This document shows positions 59,622 to 64,000 of a stretch of 64,000 nt of DNA, in pieces. This DNA is from Methylobacter sp. (GTDB taxonomy: Bacteria > Pseudomonadota > Gammaproteobacteria > Methylococcales > Methylomonadaceae): contig NZ_JALOCF010000008.1 of NCBI RefSeq assembly GCF_023227905.1, positions 48,061 to 112,060 of the forward strand, given 5' to 3'. Position numbers and translations under genes: made by a program. Within the stretch, counting starts at the first letter, position 1. Every line of letters starts with the position of its first letter. Under the pieces are notes generated by a model. It worked only from the letters and a program-made list of their open reading frames with translations, was not told the DNA's origin and did no database searches.

Positions 59622-60356
59622 GTGGCGCTGGAGTTTTATGAATTCACCTCGATAGGTGATCGAAGGATTAATCAGGACTTTATGGCGCACGTCATTAATG
59701 AGTCTTATGCGCTGTTTGTCGTTGCCGATGGTTTGGGCGGTCATCATGCAGGAGAAAAAGCGTCCCGGTTTTTCTGTCAGGGCTTGTTAAAAGCCGCCGA
59801 TATTTACAGCAAACAGATGGCGCAGGATCCCATAAACGCTTTTTCGGCCTGGATTGCATCGGCTATCGATGAAATGAAAGCGCTGTTTGCGTTCGATAAG
59901 TTAGGCCATGATGCGCATACTACTTGTGCAGTTCTTTACCTTGATGAACAGCAGGCGTTGACTGCGCATTGCGGCGATTCGCGGATATACAGGATGAATC
60001 CACAACGGATCCTGTGGCGAACCCAGGATCACTCCATTCCGCAACAATTATTGAATGAAGGCAAGATAACCGAGCAGGAGATGGCGCAGCACCCGGAGCA
60101 AAACCGGCTAACGCGCACGATCAATATAATGAAAGCCCATGAAGCGGAGATTAATCTGTATCCGGCTATTGAAAAAGGCGAGACTTTTGTGCTGTGCACT
60201 GACGGTTTCTGGGAATATGTGAAGCCATCAGAGCTATTGCGATTAGCGAAGCCCGCCATTGGTATGGATGATCTCGCCAAACTGGCGCGATTAGCAATGT
60301 CTCGCGCTCAAGGAAGAAGCGACAATATTACCGTGCAGTGGATAAGAAAGTTTTAA
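59622..60356 (+). CDS. PP2C-family serine/threonine phosphatase
   Basis: A 244-residue PPM phosphatase starting with GTG after a GAAGGA site. Metal-binding motifs are GDRRINQDF, FVVADGLGGHHAGEKAS, AHCGDSRIYRM, LCTDGFWEYV and GRSDNITVQWI. It resembles the stand-alone Stp/PppA-type phosphatases that reverse protein kinase action, sometimes linked to type VI secretion; no kinase is encoded nearby. Confidence 0.93.
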   Translation: MALEFYEFTSIGDRRINQDFMAHVINESYALFVVADGLGGHHAGEKASRFFCQGLLKAADIYSKQMAQDPINAFSAWIASAIDEMKALFAFDKLGHDAHTTCAVLYLDEQQALTAHCGDSRIYRMNPQRILWRTQDHSIPQQLLNEGKITEQEMAQHPEQNRLTRTINIMKAHEAEINLYPAIEKGETFVLCTDGFWEYVKPSELLRLAKPAIGMDDLAKLARLAMSRAQGRSDNITVQWIRKF

Positions 60357-60364
60357 ATGCCGAA

Positions 60365-61330
60365 TTAATGCGGCACTGCAAAACCGTGTTTTTGCATACG
60401 GTAAAGTAAGGTGTCGCGGGAGATGCCCAGCAGTTTTGCGGACTTGCTACGATTGCCTTTAGTGCGGTTCAGGGCTTGATGTATTAAATCGGCCTCTAAT
60501 GTATCCAGCTTAAGGCCGGTCTCTGGTAAGGTAAACTCGGTTGTAGCCGGCGTATTGCTGATGATTTTAGCGCTAAATTCAGCGGGCAGGTTTTCCGGCT
60601 CAATGACTCTGCCTGCCAATAAAATGCTGAGCCTTTCGCATAAGTTACGCAACTCGCGAATATTGCCCGGCCAAGGGTAGGCTTTCAGTGTTTTTAAGGC
60701 TTGCTTGCTGAATTTTGGGGCAGTCAGGTTATGCGCGTCTTCGAACAGGGCCAGAAAGTGCTTGACCAGCGACTCAATGTCTTCAGTGCGCTGTGCCAAT
60801 GACGGCAATTCTAATGGCACAACATTCAAGCGAAAATACAAATCCGATCTGAACTCGCCTGCTTCGATTTGTTTATTTAAGTCAGTGTTGGTTGCGGAAA
60901 TAACGCGTACATTAACTTTGTAAGGCTTAATTTCACCGATTGGAAGGCATTCCCCTGACTCAAGAAAGCGCAATAATTTTGCCTGAATCGACAGCGGCAA
61001 GGAATTGATTTCATCAAGAAACAGTGTGCCGCCATCGGCAGCCTGGAATAGGCCTTGCTTATCGGTTGTCGCTCCTGTGAACGAGCCTTTTTTATGGCCA
61101 AACAGTTCAGATTCGATCAGGCTTTCAGGTAACGCCGCGCAGTTTAAAGTGATAAAAGGCTTGTCGGCGCGAGCGCTGGCTTGTTGAATGGCGGTGGCGA
61201 AAACTTCCTTGCCGGTGCCCGTTTCGCCTTTAAGCAATACGGTGACATCGGTCGCCGCAACAATTTTGGCGCTCCGGATTAAGGAATCCAATGCAGGAGA
61301 TTGGCCGATGATCGCGCTAAAATGATCCAT
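60365..61330 (-). CDS. Sigma-54-dependent transcription activator without sensory domain
   Basis: A 321-residue bacterial enhancer-binding protein. The AAA+ domain starts almost at once: LLKGETGTGKEVFATAI (Walker A), GHKKGSFTGATTDKQG (the sigma-54 contact loop, GSFTGA instead of GAFTGA), GGTLFLDEINSLP (Walker B) and the sensor II region WPGNIRELRNLCERL. The C-terminus is a Fis-type helix-turn-helix (NRTKGNRSKSAKLLGISRDTLLYRMQKHG). Lacking a receiver or GAF domain it is PspF-like and must be controlled by a partner or by level. Target genes unknown. Confidence 0.93.
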   Translation of the reverse strand: MDHFSAIIGQSPALDSLIRSAKIVAATDVTVLLKGETGTGKEVFATAIQQASARADKPFITLNCAALPESLIESELFGHKKGSFTGATTDKQGLFQAADGGTLFLDEINSLPLSIQAKLLRFLESGECLPIGEIKPYKVNVRVISATNTDLNKQIEAGEFRSDLYFRLNVVPLELPSLAQRTEDIESLVKHFLALFEDAHNLTAPKFSKQALKTLKAYPWPGNIRELRNLCERLSILLAGRVIEPENLPAEFSAKIISNTPATTEFTLPETGLKLDTLEADLIHQALNRTKGNRSKSAKLLGISRDTLLYRMQKHGFAVPH

Positions 61331-61339
61331 AGATACCTC

Positions 61340-62068
61340 TTAATGTAATGCCGAATGGGTTGTAATCGCCATGGGATTAAGCCAGGGCAAGGCCGCCAGT
61401 AGAGCCAGCACAATCATGAACAGGCCAATAGCCTGTTTAAAACGGGGCATTCTGGATAACCTTGTGAGAATTCCGGTCATTATACCGACTCCCATGACTG
61501 CCGGTAAAGTTCCCAGTCCGAAAAACAGCATAGTTAGGGCGCTTTGCTTGATGTCGCCTGCGGTTGCGGCGAGCGCCAAGGCTGAATAAACCAAACCGCA
61601 CGGTAGCCATCCCCACACCATGCCAAAAAGAAAAGCCTGGCTGCGGTTCTTAACCGGGATCAGTTTACGGCCGAAAGGTTCGATCATTTTCCAGAAACGC
61701 AGGCCGGCTTTCTCAATGTAGGCAAACCGGGGGAACCATCCGGCTATATACAGCCCCGCCCCGGTCATGACGGCGGCGGACAGTAATTGCAGCAGCCGAT
61801 GCCCGCTGACTTCACCCATTGGCAGGGTAATCAATGCTTCAATGACACCCGCTAATGCGCCGGCTATTGTGTAACTGGTAATGCGGCCGATGTTGTAATT
61901 GAACACAAAGGGGAACAGCCGGCTTTTTTTGTTCCGTATTTCCGGGCTGAGACTCAAGGTCAAGGTGCCGATAATGGAACCGCACATACCAATGCAGTGC
62001 ATGCTACTGAACAGGCCCATCGTTAAGGCGACCAGATATGAGGTAGTAAAGGCGAGATCAAATTCCAT
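61340..62068 (-). CDS. Sulfite exporter TauE/SafE-DsbD-like membrane protein
   Basis: A 242-residue polytopic protein of the DsbD_2 type. The hallmark MGLFSSMHCIGMCGSIIG near the N-terminus and WGWLPCGLVYSALALAA in the middle hold cysteines in the membrane. Members of this group near cbb3 oxidase genes take part in copper or electron transfer; no such genes are near here. Six hydrophobic segments. Directly downstream of pyrF but separated by a terminator, and divergent in function from the sigma-54 regulator 9 bases further on. Confidence 0.85.
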   Translation of the reverse strand: MEFDLAFTTSYLVALTMGLFSSMHCIGMCGSIIGTLTLSLSPEIRNKKSRLFPFVFNYNIGRITSYTIAGALAGVIEALITLPMGEVSGHRLLQLLSAAVMTGAGLYIAGWFPRFAYIEKAGLRFWKMIEPFGRKLIPVKNRSQAFLFGMVWGWLPCGLVYSALALAATAGDIKQSALTMLFFGLGTLPAVMGVGIMTGILTRLSRMPRFKQAIGLFMIVLALLAALPWLNPMAITTHSALH

Positions 62069-62084
62069 AATCGCAAGGCATTAT

Positions 62085-62119
62085 TATAAAAAAGAGTAGG
62101 GCGAACGAATGGTCGCCCT
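62085..62119 (-). terminator. Intrinsic terminator of pyrF
   Basis: On the minus strand AGGGCGA/TCGCCCT (62098-62119) forms a seven-base stem followed by ACTCTTTTTT, just after the pyrF stop. Confidence 0.6.
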
Positions 62120-62132
62120 TTTTGATTCGCAT

Positions 62133-62858
62133 CTATTGAAACTGCGAAAGAATTTGCCCCTGAATCTTTTCGGCCATGGCTTTACGGTTCTCGGCGTCGC
62201 GTATTGGGCGGCCGACAACGATATAGTCAGCGCCATTCTGGAAAGCCATTTCCACGCTGACCACTCGTTTTTGGTCGTCTTCTTCGCGGTTGTCAACCGG
62301 TCTGATGCCCGGAGTGATGACGAGCAGCTTGTGGTCCAGTTCCTCTCTGAGCATGGCGACTTCAAGGCCGGATGAAACAATGCCGTCGCAGCCGATTTGC
62401 AAGGCTCGTTTGGCGCGGGATAAAACCAGCTCGCGGACATCGCAGGCAAAGCCCAAGTCGTCAAGATCGCCGCGATCCAGGCTGGTTAACGCGGTTACGG
62501 CCAGCACTTTAAGGTCGCCTTTTTCCTTGGCGGCGGCTTCCATAATGGCATCGTTGCCGTGGATGGTGGCAAGATCGACGCCTTTGCTGCTTAAGGCTCT
62601 AATGGCTCGGCCTACAGTGGCTGGGACATCGAAAAATTTCAGGTCGACAAAGATTTTCTTGTTTTGCTGTTTCAACCATTCGATAAAACCGAAATAATCA
62701 CCGGACATGAACAGTTCCATGCCGACTTTGTAGAAGATGACCGAGTCGCCGAGTTCTTCGACTAAAGCCTGCGCTTCCGGAATGCTGGGAACATCCAGCG
62801 CCATGATGAGTCGTTCACGGACAGGGATGGATTTGGTTGAGATAAATGATTGAGACAT
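62133..62858 (-). CDS. pyrF: Orotidine 5'-phosphate decarboxylase
   Basis: A 241-residue TIM-barrel enzyme giving UMP. ERLIMALDVPSIPEAQALV at the start, the catalytic Lys-Asp array in KKIFVDLKFFDVPATV, and the phosphate loop TPGIRP and DYIVVGRPIRDAENRK are all present. Length typical of the proteobacterial form. Confidence 0.97.
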   Translation of the reverse strand: MSQSFISTKSIPVRERLIMALDVPSIPEAQALVEELGDSVIFYKVGMELFMSGDYFGFIEWLKQQNKKIFVDLKFFDVPATVGRAIRALSSKGVDLATIHGNDAIMEAAAKEKGDLKVLAVTALTSLDRGDLDDLGFACDVRELVLSRAKRALQIGCDGIVSSGLEVAMLREELDHKLLVITPGIRPVDNREEDDQKRVVSVEMAFQNGADYIVVGRPIRDAENRKAMAEKIQGQILSQFQ

Positions 62859-62892
62859 GTTTAAAAGTAAAGTTGAAAATATAAAATTCTGT

Positions 62893-62922
62893 GTAGGATG
62901 GGCTAAGGCACGAAGCCATCGT
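62893..62922. repeat. Fragment of a dispersed GTAGGATGGGCT repeat
   Basis: GTAGGATGGGCTAAGGCACG followed by AAGCCATCG forms an imperfect hairpin between the rhodanese gene and pyrF, similar in style to the GTAGGGTGGGC elements at 37971. Confidence 0.5.
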
Positions 62923-62947
62923 TGTTCGCAATAGATTAGGTGTCGGC

Positions 62948-63331
62948 TTATTCAGTCACCAGGCCTTGTTCATGCCAAGCCTGTATGCCGCCGTTCATTA
63001 GGTAAACCTTGGAAAATCCCTCCGACTTTAATATCAGTTGGGCTTGTGCGGAACGCATGCCGGCTTGGCATTGGGTGATAATCGGGCGGTTTTTATAAGG
63101 TTCAAGCTCAGGTAGCCGGTCATTCAACTGGGATAACGGAATTCGAATGGCGCCGTGAATATGATGTTCATTCCAGTCGTCCTTTTCACGCACATCGACA
63201 ATAACGGCTCTGTCTTTGACTCGCATTGTCGCGGCTTCTTTAGGCGAGATGACATCAGTTTCAGCCATTGCAAAAGAGCTGGCGAGCAATAAAAAAACGC
63301 CGAGTCGGCAATACTTTGAAAATAGACGCAC
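62948..63331 (-). CDS. Periplasmic rhodanese-domain protein
   Basis: A 127-residue protein with a signal peptide (GVFLLLASSFAMA) and a single rhodanese domain: AVIVDVREKDDWNEHHIHGA, active-site loop CQAGMRSAQ with Cys88, and VYLMNGGIQAWHEQGL. It may move sulfur or reduce/oxidise thiols in the periplasm. The CxAGxRS loop is typical of single-domain PspE/GlpE-like rhodaneses. Confidence 0.92.
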   Translation of the reverse strand: MRLFSKYCRLGVFLLLASSFAMAETDVISPKEAATMRVKDRAVIVDVREKDDWNEHHIHGAIRIPLSQLNDRLPELEPYKNRPIITQCQAGMRSAQAQLILKSEGFSKVYLMNGGIQAWHEQGLVTE

Positions 63332-63424
63332 TTAAACGCTCCAAATAATAAGTCGATATATATTACCGGAACTTGTTTTAACGGTGAATGTTAAAATTCA
63401 CTATTGTCACAATAGTCCTCGATT

Positions 63425-64000
63425 ATGAACTCAACATTGATACAAATGGCCTTGATAATGGCGTGCGGCGCAGGATGGCGTTTTGTAAAGCCAGCAGGCC
63501 TGTCAGCCGAGCATACGCGGCAGGTGCTGACCACGGTGGTCTATTATTTGCTGCTGCCGGCCATGGTTCTGGATGTTTTATGGTCTGCTGATATTGGTTT
63601 GCACTCGTTTCAGTATACCTTGCTGGGCGTGGGCAGTATTGTTTTTGCGATGCTTTGCCTGTGGCTGGTTGGGGTATTGTTCAAATTTGAAGACCGGCGC
63701 TTGGGTGCGATGATACTGGCGGCGGCGTTTCCCAATGTGACCTATCTGGGCTTGCCGGTTTTGGAACACATCTTTGGTAGCTGGGCCAGGTCGGTGGTCA
63801 TACAAATGGACCTGTTTGCAACCTCGCCATTGTTGTTTACCGCAGGGGTTCTGGTCGCGCGGCGCTATGGCGAAGATACCGCGGAAAAGCCAAAATCGCT
63901 GTGGCTGTTTTTTAATGCGCCGCCATTCTGGGCGGCGGCTGTTGCGGTAATACTGAATGTTAACGGTTTAATTGCTCCAGTTTGGTTTTCAGGGGTGTTG
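63425..64000 (+). CDS. AEC (auxin efflux carrier) family permease, N-terminal part
   Basis: The frame runs open from ATG 63425 to the window edge without a stop, giving 192 residues of a polytopic membrane protein. MALIMACGAGWRF, VVYYLLLPAMVLDVLWSA, the conserved AAAFPNVTYLGLPVLEHIFG and the following hydrophobic segments match the AEC/PF03547 transporter family (malonate, malate or other organic acid permeases). Substrate cannot be told. Truncated by the window. Confidence 0.85.
   Translation, partial: MNSTLIQMALIMACGAGWRFVKPAGLSAEHTRQVLTTVVYYLLLPAMVLDVLWSADIGLHSFQYTLLGVGSIVFAMLCLWLVGVLFKFEDRRLGAMILAAAFPNVTYLGLPVLEHIFGSWARSVVIQMDLFATSPLLFTAGVLVARRYGEDTAEKPKSLWLFFNAPPFWAAAVAVILNVNGLIAPVWFSGVL

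Noticed and set aside
63578..63805. Minus-strand frame opposite the AEC permease
   Set aside because: The plus-strand frame is a clear membrane transporter running off the window, so this is its shadow.

Overview
The window looks like a stretch of gammaproteobacterial chromosome. The gene orders truA-trpF-trpB-trpA-accD-folC-dedD-cvpA-purF-metZ, nrdR-ribD-ribE-ribB-ribH-nusB-thiL-pgpA and lepA-lepB-DUF4845-rnc-era-recO-pdxJ are all classical for that class. Base composition is moderate. Dispersed GTAGGGTGGG/GTACGCATCGCGTACC palindromes and a FecR/two-partner-secretion locus are reminiscent of type I methanotrophs (Methylococcales), but no lineage-specific marker is present, so that is only a guess. 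No rRNA, tRNA or CRISPR array was seen.

Layout. (1) 1-11 kb: end of a class III adenylate cyclase, a two-partner secretion locus (giant exoprotein, FecR-domain protein, Omp85-type transporter), then a PAS fragment and a PAS/SpoIIE-type phosphatase. (2) 11-31 kb, mostly minus strand: housekeeping operons for riboflavin/thiamine/phospholipid, purine, folate, fatty acid and tryptophan synthesis, truA and an L,D-transpeptidase, with a short plus-strand group (aldolase-like protein, glutaredoxin, thioesterase). (3) 30.2-37.7 kb: a chromosomal integron with a divergent intI, a putative Pc promoter and attI, and eight cassettes. Five attC sites belong to one near-identical resident family and three are foreign. 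An IS110-family element sits exactly in the R'' box of one attC and carries a non-coding end that may encode its bridge RNA. Cassette products include a HEPN-motif protein, a LysM protein encoded backwards, an Imm32-like protein, three small membrane or secreted proteins and unknowns. (4) 37.7-39.1 kb: palindromic repeats, two long direct copies of which flank a gene for a 163-residue exported protein. (5) 39-45.5 kb: stomatin/NfeD pair, CobO, small membrane proteins, an AI-2E-type permease and an alpha/beta-hydrolase-like protein. (6) 45.6-52.7 kb, minus strand: a tight seven-gene operon (AsnB-like amidotransferase, acyl carrier protein, AMP-forming ligase, NadE-like synthetase, SGNH lipoprotein, two hexapeptide acyltransferases) that looks like an uncharacterised biosynthetic or decoration pathway. 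(7) 53-64 kb: lepA to pdxJ, a PP2C phosphatase, a sigma-54 activator, a TauE/DsbD-like membrane protein, pyrF, a periplasmic rhodanese and the start of an AEC permease.

The points most worth a second look are the IS110/attC junction with its candidate guide RNA, the HEPN cassette, the seven-gene amidotransferase/ACP operon, and short repeat units that have expanded in frame inside recO (three 51-bp copies) and inside a PAS-domain gene (two 48-bp copies).
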